Assembly: GCF_041146395.1 (NCBI RefSeq)
Contig: NC_091009.1
Span: 2,752,501-2,816,500, forward strand
Direction: 5' to 3'
From: Eulemur rufifrons
Lineage: Eukaryota > Chordata > Mammalia > Primates > Lemuridae
DNA length: 64,000 bases
Position 1 is the first letter of the stretch, and each line of letters opens with the position of its first letter. A program made the position numbers and the translations under genes. Positions 11,178-21,188 of this stretch are shown piece after piece. Below the pieces are notes generated by a model, which did not search any database, was not told the origin of the DNA, and saw only the letters and a list, made by a program, of their open reading frames with translations.

Positions 11178-14100
11178 ACGGAGAAAACTATGCTGAGGCC
11201 TAGGTCACTTGGATTTCACGACACTTGTTACTGGAGGCTGGAAGGAGGCCATTCTTTTAAGTATCATTCCACCATACTTTCCCCATTATTTTAAAATGCA
11301 CGGAAACCTTTGCAAGTTAGCATAATAATTAGTAGCTGGAGGGGACATTTTTATTTGTGGGGTCGGTGTGGGTGGGGGGCGCAGGCCCTCTGTCAGTTCG
11401 CTGGATTGTTTTTATTTTCTCCAGACCGGAGAAGTGGGCATGTGTGTGGCAGGTGAAAAGTTCGGATCCCGTTTCTGTCTTAGACTGAAACAGAAACCGC
11501 ACTTTTCACCCCGTTCCATTAAGAATCCCTTGCTTCATCAGCTGGGAATCCACCATGGGCCTCTAGACTGCTCTATGCGTGGGCCCAGTTAACTGGCTAG
11601 TTCAAAGAATTATGCCGCAGAGCTTTTCAAGTAACCACTACCATGAGAATTACTTGACCGCTTTTGCAGCACCTTTCACCATAATTGTGATAAGGTTCAT
11701 CTGTGCCTCCTTAAACCCAAGATGGCTGCCAGGGACAAACGTGTGCTGAGGCCTAGGTGACTTGCTGTTGCGAATACTTGGTATGGGAGTCTGGCAATAA
11801 GCCAGTCTTTTAGGTATAATTCCACCATTCTATCTCCATTATTTTAAAAGGCAGAGGACGTATTGCCAGATAGCATAAGGATCAGTCGCTGGAGGGCACG
11901 ATTTTGTGTGGGGTGGTGGGGGGCGGGGGCAGGCCATCTGTCAATCCGATGGGTTGTTTTTGTTATCCCTAGAGAGGAGAAGTGGGCATGTGTGTTGCAG
12001 GCAAAAAGTCAGAATCCTGTTTCAGTCAGGATCTGCACTTTTCAGCCTGTTCCTTTAAGAATCCTTAGATTCATCACCTTGGAATCCACCATGGTTCTCT
12101 AGACCCCTCTATGCGTGGGCCCAGGTAACTGGCTTCTTCCAAGAAGTATGCCACAGAGCTTTTGAATTAAACAGTACGTTGAGAATTATTTGCCGGGTTT
12201 TCAGCACGTTTCACCATAATTATGATAAAGTTTGTATGTGCCTCCTTAAACCCAACATGGCTGCCACGGGCATAACTATGCTGAGGTGTAGCTGACTTGG
12301 TGTTGCCTATTTTTGTTAGTGGAGACTGACAAGAAGCCATTCTTCTAAGTATCACTCCACCGTCCTTTCTCCATTGTTTAAAAATGCAGGGAAATTTTGC
12401 AAGTTAGCATAATAATTAGTAGCTGGAGGGGAATTTTTTTGGGGGGGATCTGCGTGGGTGGAAGGGGGGCAGGCCCTTTGTCAGTTCGCTGGTTTGTTTT
12501 TATTATCCCCAGAGAGGAAAAGTGGGCATGTGTGTGGCAGGTGAAAAGTGTGCGTCCTGTTTCAGTCTTAGACAGACACAGGATCTGCACTTTTCACCCC
12601 GTTCCATTAAGAATCCTTTGCTTCATCAGCTGGGAATCCACCATGGTTCTCTAGACCCCTCTTTTAGTGCACACAGAAAACTGCCTGGTTCCAAGAAGTT
12701 TTCCTCAGAGCTTTTGAAATAACCACTACTATGGAAATTATTTGCCAGCTTTTCCAGCACTTTTACCATAATTTTGATAAGGTTCATCTGTGCTTCCTAA
12801 AACCCTAGATGGCAGCCACGGACAAACCTATGCTGACACCTAGGTCACTTCCTGTTGCCAATAATTGGTATGGGAGTCTGGCAAAAGGCCAGTATTTTAA
12901 GTATAATTCCACCATCCTATCTTCATTATTTTAAAACGCAGAGGACCTTTCGCCAGATAGCATAAGGATGAGTCGCTGGAGGGGACTTTTTGTGTACAGT
13001 GTTGGGGGGCGGGGGAGGACATCTGTCAATCCGATTGATTGTTTTTATTATCCCTAGAGAGGAGAAGTGGGCATGTGTGTTGCAGGCAAAAAGTGCATAT
13101 AGTGTTTCAGTCTCAGACTGAAACAGGATCCGCACTTTTCAGCCTGTTCCTTTAAGAATCCTTTGATTCATCACCTGGGAATCCATCATGGTTCTCTAGA
13201 CCCCTCTATGCGTGGGCCCAGAAAACTGCCGGGTTCCAAGAAGTATTCCACAGAGCTTTTGAAAAAACCACTACGTTGAGAATTATTTGCCAGGTTTTGC
13301 AGCACCTTTCATCATAATTGTCATAAGGTTCGTCTCGAGATGGCTGCCATGGACAAAACTATGCTGAGGCCGAGCTCACTTTGTGTGGCCGATCCTTGGT
13401 ACTGGAGACTGGAAAGAATACATTCTTTTAAGTATCATTTCACCATCCTTCTCCACTATTTTAAAAGTCAGAGCACCTTTTGGCAGTTAGAATAACAAGG
13501 AGTCGCTGGACGGGAAGTTTTTATGTGGGGTCTGGGGGCTGGTGCGGCAAGCCCTCCGCCAGTTCTGTGGTTTCTTTTTATTATCCCCAGAGAGGAGAAG
13601 TGGGCATGTGTTTGGCAGGTGAAAAGTGCAGATCCTGTTTCAGAGTATGAAACAGGATCCGCATGTTCATCCTGTTCCTTTAAGAATCCTTTGCTTCATC
13701 AGCTGGGAATCCACCATAGTTCTCTACACCGCACTATGCGTGGGCCCAGTTAACTGGCTAGTTCAAAGAAGTATGCCGCAGAGCTTTTGAAATAACCACT
13801 ACCATGAGAATTATTTAACAGCTTTCGCAGCACCTTTTATTATAATTGTTATAAGGTTCATCTGTGTCTCCTTAAACCCAAGATGGCTGCCATGGACAAA
13901 CCTATGCTGAGGCCTACGTCACTTGCTGTTGCCAATACTTGGTATGGGAATCTGGCAATAAGCCAGTCTTTTAGGTATAATTCTACCATCCTATCTCCAG
14001 TTTTTTAAAAGGCTTATGACCTTTCACCAGATAGCATAAGGACGAGTCGCTGGAGCAGACTATTTTGTGTGGGGTGGTGGGGGCCGGGGGCAGGGCATCT

Positions 14101-15324
14101 GTAAATCCGATGGGCTGTTTTTGTTATCCCTAGAGATGAGAAGGGCGAATGTGTGTTGCAGGCAAAATGTGCGGATCCTGTTTCACACTTAGACTGAAAC
14201 AGGATCTGCACTTTTGAGCCTGTTCCTTTAAGAATCCTTTGATTCATCACCTGGGAATCCACCATGGTTCTCTAGACCTCTCTTTGCATGGGCACAGGTA
14301 ACTGGCTTGTTCCAAGAAGTATGCGACAGAGCTTTTGAATTAACCAGTACTTTTAGAATTGTCAGGTTTTTAGCATGTTTAACCGTAATTGTGATAACGT
14401 TTGAATGTGCCTCCTTAAACCCAAGATGGCTGCCACGGATATAAATATGCTGAGGCATAGCTGACTTGTTGATGCCTATTTTTGTTAGTGGAGACTGACA
14501 AGAAGACATTCTTCTAAGTATCATCCCACCATCATTTTTCCATTGCGTAAAAATGGAGGGAAATTTTGCAAGTTAGTATTATAATTAGATGTAGGGTACG
14601 TATTTTTTTTTCTTTTTTTGTGGGGTAGGAGTGGATGGGCGTTTCAGGCCCTCTGTGAGTTCGCTGGTTTTCTTTTATTATCCCCAGAGAGGACAAGTGG
14701 GCATGTGTTTGGCAGGTGAAAAGTGTGGATTCTATTTCAGAGAATTAAACAGGATCCACATGGTCATCCCATTCCTCTAAGAATCCTTTGCTTCATCAGC
14801 TGGGAATCCACCATGGTTCTATATACTACTCTATGCGTTGGCACAGGTAACTGGCTTGTTCCAAGAAGTATGCCTCAGAGCTTTTCAATTAACCAGTAAG
14901 TTGAAAATTATTTGCAGGTTTTCAGCATTTCACCCTAATTGTAATAACGTTTGTATGTGCCTCCTGAAACCCAAGATGGCTGCCACGGACATAACTATGC
15001 TGAGGTGTAGCCGACTTGGTGTTGCCTATTTTTGTCAGCGGAGACTAACAAGAAGCCATTCTAAGTATAAGCCCACCGTCATTTTTCCATTGTTAAAAAA
15101 TGCAGGGAAATTTTGCAAGTTAGCTTTATAATTAGTAGCTGGAGGGTACGCTTTTTTTTTTTTTTCGTCGGGTCGGTGTCGATGGGGGGGTCAGGCCCTC
15201 TATAAATTTGCTGGTTTGTTTTTATTATCCCCAGAGAGGGGAAGTCGGCATTTGATGGCAGCTGAAAAGTGCGGATACTCTTTCAGAGAATTAAACAGCA
15301 TTCGCATGGTCATCCCGTTCCTTT

Positions 15325-15333
15325 AAGAATCCT
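15325..15333 (+). repeat. Left target-site duplication of the Alu
   Basis: 'aagaatcct' is repeated at 15671-15679 after the Alu tail. It is the monomer's own sequence, and the boundary with the A-tail is ambiguous by a few bases. Confidence 0.8.
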
Positions 15334-15670
15334 GGAAGGGCGCGGTGGCTCACGCCTGTAATCCTAGCACTCTGGGAGGCCGAGGCGGCTGGATCGCTCG
15401 AGGTCAGGAGTTCGAGACCAGCCTGAGCAAGAGCGAGACCCCGTCTCTACTAAAAATAGAAAGACATTATATGGACAACTAAAAATCTATATAGAAAAAA
15501 TTAGCCGGGCATAGTGGCGCATGCCTGTAGTCCCAGCTACTCGGGAGGCTGAGGCAGTAGGATCGTTTAAGCCGAGGAGTCTGAGGTTGCTGTGAACTAA
15601 GCTGACGCCACGGCACTCACTCTAGCCTGGGCAACAAATTGAGACTCTGTCTCAACAAAAAAAAAAAAAA
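15334..15670 (+). mobile_element. Alu SINE, strepsirrhine-type
   Basis: A complete dimeric Alu derived from 7SL RNA, in sense orientation, 337 bp including the tail. The left arm begins 'ggaagggcgcggtggctcac'. The RNA polymerase III A box is at 15346-15356 ('tggctcacgcc') and the B box at 15410-15419 ('gttcgagacc'). The linker is long and A/T-rich ('tagaaagacattatatgg'). The right arm runs from 'ttagccgggcatagtggcgc' to 'gagactctgtctca', then an A run. The linker and the 'gagcaagagcgagacc' wording are what I know of lemur and galago Alus, not the usual human subfamilies. It depends on L1 for mobility. It lies within a monomer of the transitional zone. Confidence 0.95.
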
Positions 15671-15679
15671 AAGAATCCT
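15671..15679 (+). repeat. Right target-site duplication of the Alu
   Basis: 'aagaatcct' matches 15325-15333; the monomer continues with 'ttgcttcatcagctggg'. Confidence 0.8.
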
Positions 15680-17721
15680 TTGCTTCATCAGCTGGGAATC
15701 CACCATGGTTCTATATACTCCTCTATGCGTGGGCACAGGTACCTGGCTTGTTCCAAGAAGTATGCCGCAGAGCTTTTCAATTAACCACTACGTTGAAAAT
15801 TATTTGCAGGTTTTCAGCGTTTCACAATAATTGTGATAAGGTTTGTATGTGCCTGCTGAAACCCAAGATGGCTGCCACCGACATAACTATGCTGAGGCGT
15901 AGCTCACTTGGTGTTTCCTATTTTTGTCAGTGGAGACTGACCAGAAGCCATTCTTTTAAGTATAATCCCACCATGATTTTTCTATTGTTTAAAAATGCAG
16001 GGAAATTGTGCAAGTTAGCATTATAATTAGTAGCTGGAGGGTACTTTTTTTTTTTTTTGTGGTGTCGGTGTGGATGGGGGTGCAAGGCCTTCTAGATGTC
16101 CGCTGGTTTCTTTTTATTATCCCCAGAGAGGAGAAGTGGGCATGTTGTTGGCAGGTGAAAAGTGCGGATTCTGTTTAAAGAATTAAACAGGATCCGCATG
16201 GTCATCCGCTTCCTTTAAGAATCCTTTGCTTCATGAGCTGGGAAACCACCATGGTTCTATATACTCCCGTATGGGTGGGCACAGGTGACTGGCTTGTTCC
16301 AAGAAGTATGCCACAGAGGTTTTCAAATAAAAAGTACATTGAAAATTATTTGCAGGTGTTCAGCGTTTCATCATAATTGCGACAACGTTTGTATGTGCCT
16401 TGAAACCCAAGATGGCTGCCACAGACATAACTATGCCGAGGCGTAGCTGACTTGGTTTTGCCGATTTTTGTTAGTGGAGACTGACAAGAAGCCATTCTTC
16501 TAAGTATCATGCCGCCATCATTTTTCCGTTGGTTAAAAATGAAGGGAAATTGTGGAACTTAGCATTATAATTAGTAGCTGGAGGGTACAGTTTTTTTTGT
16601 GTGTGTGGTCGATGTGGATGGGGGGGGTCAGGCCCTCTGTCAGTTCACTGGTTAGTTTTTATTATCCCCAGAGAGGAGAAGTGGGCATGTGTTTGGCAGG
16701 TGAAAAGGGAGGATTCTGTTTCAGAGAATTAACGATGATCCCCATGCTCATCCCGTTCCTTTAATAATCTTTTACTTCATCAGCTGGAAATCCACCATGG
16801 TTCTATATACTCCTCTTTGCATGGGAACAGGTAACTGGCTTGTTCCAAGAAGTATGCCGCAGAGCTTTTCAATTAACCACTACGTTGAAAATTATTTGCA
16901 GGTGTTCAGCGTTTCACCATAATTGTGATAACGTTTGTTTGTGCCTCCTGAAACCCAAGATGGCTGCCACGAACATAACTATGCTGAGGCGTAGCTGACT
17001 TGGTTTTGCCTATTTTTGTTAGTGGAGACTGACAAGAATCCATTCTTCTAAGTATCATCTCACCATCATTTTTCCATTGTTTAAAAATGCAGGAAAATTT
17101 TGCAAGTTAGCATTATAATTAGTAGCTGGAGGCTACGGTGTTTTTTTTTTTTTTCCTGTGGGGTCGGTGTGGATGTGTTGGTCAGGCCCTCTGTCAGTTC
17201 GCTGGTTTGTTTTTATTATCCCCAGAGAGGAGAAGTGGGTATTAGTATGGCAGGTGAAAACTGCGGATCTGTTTCAGAGAATTAAACAGGATCCGCATGG
17301 TAATCCCGTTCCTTTAAGAATCCTTTGCTTCATGAGCTGGGAATCCCCCATGGTTCTATATACTTCTCTATGCGTGGGCACAGGAAACTGGCTTGTTCCA
17401 AGAAGTATGCCTCAGAGCTTTTCAATTAACCAGTATGTTGAAAATCCTTTGCAGGTTTTCAGCGTTTCACCATAATTGTGATAACGTGTGTATATGCCTA
17501 CTGAAACCAAATATGGCTGCTATGGACATAACTATGCTCAGGCGTAGCTGACTTGGTGTTGCCTATTTTTGTCAGTGGAGACTGACAAGAAGCCATTCTT
17601 CTAAGTATCATCCCACCATCATTTCTCCATTGTTTAAAAATGCAGGGAAATTTTGCAAATTGGCATTATAATTAGTAGCTGGAGGGTACTTTTTTTTTTG
17701 TGGGGTCGGTCAGGATGGGTG

Positions 17722-17727
17722 TTCAGG
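17722..17727 (+). repeat. Left target-site duplication of the solo LTR
   Basis: 'ttcagg' directly before the LTR is repeated directly after it at 18693-18698. Uninterrupted class c monomers read 'gggtgttcaggccctctg' here, which confirms the insertion point. Confidence 0.9.
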
Positions 17728-18350
17728 TGTTGAGCCTAAGAATACTGAGTTGTAGAAATGTCCCCTGTATTTCTGGAGACAAGATTTGATTTCAGAAGTC
17801 AAATAAGGCTTTGCCTTAAGGAAAAGATAAACGTGTTAGTTCAAAAGCTGCCTCGTCTCAGGAGGGCGTCTTGCTGGTCAGTAGAAGCTGCATCTCAAGG
17901 AGACAGCTGTAAACTGGGCCTTTGGTTCTCACCTGTTTTGAAAGACAAGGCAGGCCTCCCTTAGGACCAAAGGTTGCTGGTGCTGCTGACAGGTGGACCC
18001 CCGGAGATGAGAGCTAATCAGATAGATATGCTAATGCCCAAGCCGGGCCCAGATGGAACCATGCGGTTCAAGTAATTAACACAAAGCACAGCCCATGTTG
18101 ACTTCTGGGATCATCTCTGTCTCCAAGAACACAATCACCAGAGCCAAGATGTCTCTGTTTGTTGCTAAAGTAATAGCCTTATCATAAAACTTAGAAGTTT
18201 GCCCCAAGAAGATTTTATAACCCATTGTTCCCCTAGTTAGAGTTAGTTAAAGGATCTGTAGTAGACTTTTAGGAGACTTTGACCCTAAAACAAACTGCCT
18301 GTTAGTATCAAAATCCCGTTGCCCTTGGCAACCGGAGCCTGTATGTACCC

Positions 18351-18359
18351 TATATAATA
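18351..18359 (+). promoter_or_regulatory. TATA-like box of the LTR
   Basis: 'tatataata' follows 'ctgtatgtaccc', about 620 bp into the LTR, a plausible U3 promoter position. It is a sequence match only. Confidence 0.55.
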
Positions 18360-18380
18360 CCTGTGTGGAGTTTCAGTCGG

Positions 18381-18410
18381 GGAAATATTTGATGCGGGTA
18401 AAATATTTCC
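18381..18410. repeat. Inverted repeat in the LTR, just after the TATA
   Basis: Perfect 10-bp arms 'ggaaatattt' and 'aaatatttcc' around a 10-nt loop, about 25 bp downstream of the TATA-like box. It could form a hairpin near the 5' end of the LTR transcript. Confidence 0.75.
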
Positions 18411-18556
18411 ATCCGGATACCCTTCTTTATCTATTTTCATAAACTTTCACTTTATAAACTATATCTTTGGCTCTGTGTATTATTATTGCCATTACTTTAT
18501 ATTTTTATTTCTGTTTCCTACTATATTTTTCATCCTTTGCGATGACCCCGGCCTGA

Positions 18557-18692
18557 GAGACCTGATCGGAAGAAAAAACCTCTTTGCAGGGAGCGTAGCT
18601 AACTCCCTGCAAACTGGCGTAGTCAACTTAGAGATCTGATCAGAGCAAAGAGAAAAGGACCTCTTTGCGGGGAGCATAGCTAACTCCCCACA
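18557..18692 (+). repeat. Duplicated hairpin module at the LTR 3' end
   Basis: Two related modules lie at about 18557-18611 and 18631-18692. Each has 'ctgatc', then 'cctctttgc', then a stem-loop. Stem 1 is 'tgcagggag' with 'ctccctgca' (18585-18611, perfect). Stem 2 is 'tgcggggag' with 'ctccccaca' (18666-18692, one mismatch). The second stem ends exactly at the LTR end. Confidence 0.8.
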
Positions 18693-18698
18693 TTCAGG
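18693..18698 (+). repeat. Right target-site duplication of the solo LTR
   Basis: 'ttcagg' identical to 17722-17727; the monomer resumes with 'ccctctgtca'. Confidence 0.9.
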
Positions 18699-18774
18699 CC
18701 CTCTGTCAAATCGCTGGTTTGTTTTTATTATCCCCAGAGAAGAGTAGTGGGCATGAGTTTGGCAGGTGAAAAGT

Positions 18775-18809
18775 GCGGATTCTGTTTCAGAGAATTAAAC
18801 AGGATCCGC
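18775..18809. repeat. Shortened palindrome, core-type monomer (representative)
   Basis: 13-bp arms 'gcggattctgttt' and 'aaacaggatccgc' (one mismatch) around the 9-nt loop 'cagagaatt'. This is the reduced form of the longer palindrome of the old monomers. In class a monomers even this is lost, because the right side reads 'aacgatgatcccc'. Confidence 0.85.
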
Positions 18810-20264
18810 ATGGTCATCTCATTCCTTTAAGAATCCTTTGCTTCATCAGCTGGGATTCCACCATGTTTCCATATACTCCTCTATACGTGGGCACAGGTAC
18901 CTGGCTTGTTCCAAGAAGTATGCTGGAGAGTTTTCAAATTAACCAGTACGTTGAAAATTATTTGCAGGTTTTCAGCGTTTCACCATAATTGTGATAACGT
19001 TTGTATGTGCCTCCTGAAACCCAAGAAGGCTGCGACGGACATAACTATGCTGAGGAGTAGCTGACTTGGTGTTGCCTAATTTTGTTAGTGGAGACAGACA
19101 AGAAGCCATTCTTCTAAGTATCATCCCACCACATTTTTCCATTGTTTTAAAATGCAGGGAAATTTTGCAAGTTAGCATTATAATTAGTAGCTGGAGGGTA
19201 CGGTTTTTTTTTGTGTGGTCGATGTGGATGGGGGGGTCAGGCCCTCTGTCAGTTCGCTGGTTAGTTTTTATTATAACCAGAGAGGAGAAGTGGGCAGGTG
19301 TTTGGCAGGAGAAAAGGGCGGATTCTGTTTTAGAGAATTAACGATGATCCCCATGGGCATCCCGTTCCTTTAATAATCCTTTACTTCATCAGCTGGAAAT
19401 CCACCATGGTTCTATATACTCCTCTTTGCGTGGGCACAGGTAACTGGCTTGTTCCAAGAAGTATGCCGCAGAGCTTTTCAATTAACCACTACGATGAAAA
19501 TTATTTGCAGGTGTTCAGCATTTCACCATAATTGTGATAAAGTTTGTTTGTGCCTCCTGAAACCCAAGAAGGCTGCGACGGACATAACTATGCTGAGGAG
19601 TAGCTGACTTGGTGTTGCCTATTTTTGTTAGTGGAGACTGACAAGAAGCCATTCTTCTAAGTTCTTCCCACCACCATTTTTCCATTGTTTTAAAATGCAG
19701 GAAAATTTTGCAAGTTAGCATTATAATTAGTAGCTGGAGGCTACGGTGTTTTTTTTTTTTTTTTTTCCTGTGGGGTCGGTGTGGATGTGTTGGTCAGGCC
19801 CTCTCTCAGTTCGCTGATTTGTTTTTATTATCCCGAGAGAGGAGAAGTGGGTATTAGTATGGCAGGTGAAAACTGCGGATCTGTTTCAGAGAATTAAACA
19901 GGATCCGCATGGTAATCCCGTTCCTTTAAGAATCCTTTGCTTCATGAGCTGGGAATCCACCATGGTTCTATATACTTCTCTATGCGTGGGCACAGGAAAC
20001 TGGCTTGTTCCAAGAAGTATGCCTCAGAGCTTTTTAATTAACCAGTATGTTGAAAATTATTTGCAGGTGTTCAGCGTTTCACCATAATTGTGATAACGTT
20101 TGTTTGTGCCTCCTGAAACCCATGATGGCTGCCACGAATATAACGATGCTGAGGCGTACCTGACCTGGTTTTGCCTATTTTTGTTAGTGGAGACTGACAA
20201 GAATCCATTCTTCTAAGTATCATCTCACCATCATTTTTCCATTGTTTAAAAATGCAGGAAAATT

Positions 20265-20520
20265 TTGCAAGTTAGCATTATAATTAGTAGCTGGAGATAC
20301 GGTGTTTTTTTTTTTTTTTCCTGTGGGGTCAGTGTGGATGTGTTGGTCAGGCCCTCTGTCAGTTCGCTGGTTTGTTTTTATTATCCCCAGAGAGGAGAAG
20401 TGGGCATGTGTTTGGCAGGTGAAAAGGGCGGATTCTGTTTCAGAGAATTAACGATGATCCCCATGGTCATCTCATTCCTTTAAGAATCCTTTGCTTCATC
20501 GGCTGGGATTCCACCATGTT
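20265..20520 (+). repeat. Triple-chimeric monomer segment (b to a to c)
   Basis: The T tract and 'gtgttggtcagg' are class b. The middle, 'aaagggcggattctg...aacgatgatcccc', is class a. From 'tcatctcattcctttaag' to 'gctgggattccaccatg' it is class c. At least two switches fall within about 250 bp, which suggests gene conversion or repeated unequal exchange. Confidence 0.75.
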
Positions 20521-20937
20521 TTTATATACTCCTCTATGCGTGGGCACAGGTACCTGGCTTGTTCCAAGAAGTATGCTGGAGAGTTTTCAAATTAACCAGT
20601 ACATTGTAAATTATTTGCAGGTTTTCAGCGTTTCACCATAATTTTGATAACGTTTGTTTGTGCCTCCTGAAACCCAAGAAGGCTGCGACGGACATAACTA
20701 TGGTGAGGAGTAGCTGACTTGGTGTTGCCTATTTTTGTTAGTGGAGACAGACAAGAAGCCATTCTTCTAAGTATCATGCCACCACCATTTTTTCATTGTT
20801 TTAAAATGCAGGGAAATTTTGCAAGTTAGCATTATAATTAGTAGCTGGAGGGTACGGTTTCTTTTGTGTGTGTGGTCGATGTGGATGGGGGGGTCAGGCC
20901 CTCTGTCAGTTCGCTGGTTAGTTTTTATTATCCCCAG

Positions 20938-21096
20938 AGAGGAGAAGTGGGCATGTGTTTGGCAGGTGAAAAGGGCGGATTCTGTTTCAGAGAATTAACG
21001 ATGATCCCCATGGTCATCCCGTTCCTTTAATAATCCTTTACTTCATCAGCTGGATATCCACCATGGTTCTATATACTCCTCTTTGCGTGGAAACAG
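20938..21096 (+). other. Exon-like interval between splice-acceptor and splice-donor motifs (representative)
   Basis: The left side ends 'agtttttattatccccag', a pyrimidine-rich acceptor-like sequence. The right side is 'acag' followed by 'gtaactgg', a donor-like sequence. The 159-bp interval recurs in most class a monomers and, with 'gtacctgg', in class c. Class b reads 'acaggaaactgg' and lacks the GT. All three frames of the interval contain stops, so any such RNA would be non-coding. Splicing is not shown. Confidence 0.3.
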
Positions 21097-21188
21097 GTAA
21101 CTGGCTTGTTCCAAGAAGTATGCCGCAGAGCTTTTCAATTAACCACTACGTTGAAAATTATTTGCAGGTGTTCAACGTTTCACCATAA
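21063..21188 (+). other. 41-codon open frame present in each core monomer (representative)
   Basis: Begins at a good Kozak context ('tccaccatgg') and ends with TAA in 'caccataatt'. The product starts MVLYTPLCVGTG and ends LQVFNVSP here (FSVSP in most monomers). The same frame is open in classes a, b, c and d, with class-specific substitutions. Old monomers are closed in this frame by TAG in 'ctctag' and by TGA in 'ttttgaaat'; the core has 'ctatat' and 'ttttcaatt'. There is no homology I recognise, no signal peptide and no support for translation. It may simply be carried along by the repeat. Confidence 0.2.

Larger units (their letters stand above)
8800..14400 (+). repeat. Old, diverged ~546-bp satellite monomers (right of the L1)
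   Basis: About ten head-to-tail monomers. The 'aagatggctg' landmark or its variants lie near 8980, 9532, 10075, 10621, 11166, 11719, 12254, 12806, 13337 and 13880, with spacings of 531-553 bp. Copies differ from each other throughout and show no repeated pattern of shared variants, so no higher-order repeat is visible. Most carry the old palindrome centre 'cagtcttagactg'. The monomer at 13,641 already has a shortened centre ('cagagtatgaaac') like the later classes, while the next one near 14,190 still has the old centre, so old and new types overlap here. No gene is recognised. Confidence 0.93.
17728..18692 (+). mobile_element. Solo LTR of an endogenous retrovirus
   Basis: A 965-bp non-satellite block that begins TGTTGAG and ends CCCCACA (the 5'-TG...CA-3' rule) and is flanked by the 6-bp duplication 'ttcagg'. 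There is no internal retroviral gene sequence, so this is a solo LTR left by recombination between two LTRs. A TATA-like 'tatataata' lies at 18351. The downstream part is T-rich and ends with two related modules. Six-base duplications and a length near 1 kb fit class II (betaretrovirus-like, ERV-K) LTRs, but I cannot name the family. The orientation is inferred from the TATA position and the terminal modules. No canonical AATAAA is seen after the TATA. A 68-codon open frame at 17758-17964 is not convincing as a gene. Confidence 0.85.
14401..20874 (+). repeat. Transitional satellite monomers in which classes a, b and c appear
   Basis: About nine to ten monomers after removing the Alu and LTR insertions. 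All have the shortened palindrome centre ('cagagaatt'), 'ctatatactcc' in place of the older 'ctctagacccc', and a T-rich or T/GT tract after 'tagctggaggg'. From about 16.6 kb three classes can be told apart. Class a has 'aacgatgatcccc' (16,731; 19,338). Class b has 'gtgttggtcagg' with 'gtattagtatggcagg' (17.1 and 19.8 kb). Class c has 'gtcaggatgggtgttcagg', 'agaagagtagtgggcatg' and 'gattccaccatgtttc' (17.7-18.9 kb). They are still single monomers without a long repeated pattern. No gene is recognised. Confidence 0.9.

Noticed and set aside
17758..17964. A 68-codon frame in the LTR
   Set aside because: It is too short, has no recognisable domain and lies in LTR sequence.
18980..18990. 'tttcaccata' in every monomer resembles part of the alpha-satellite pJ-alpha motif
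   Set aside because: Only about ten bases agree and the flanking bases do not; chance is likely at this length.
20895..20910. G-quadruplex from the 'gatgggggggtcagg' stretch
   Set aside because: There is one long G run per monomer and no set of four closely spaced runs, so an intramolecular quadruplex is unlikely.
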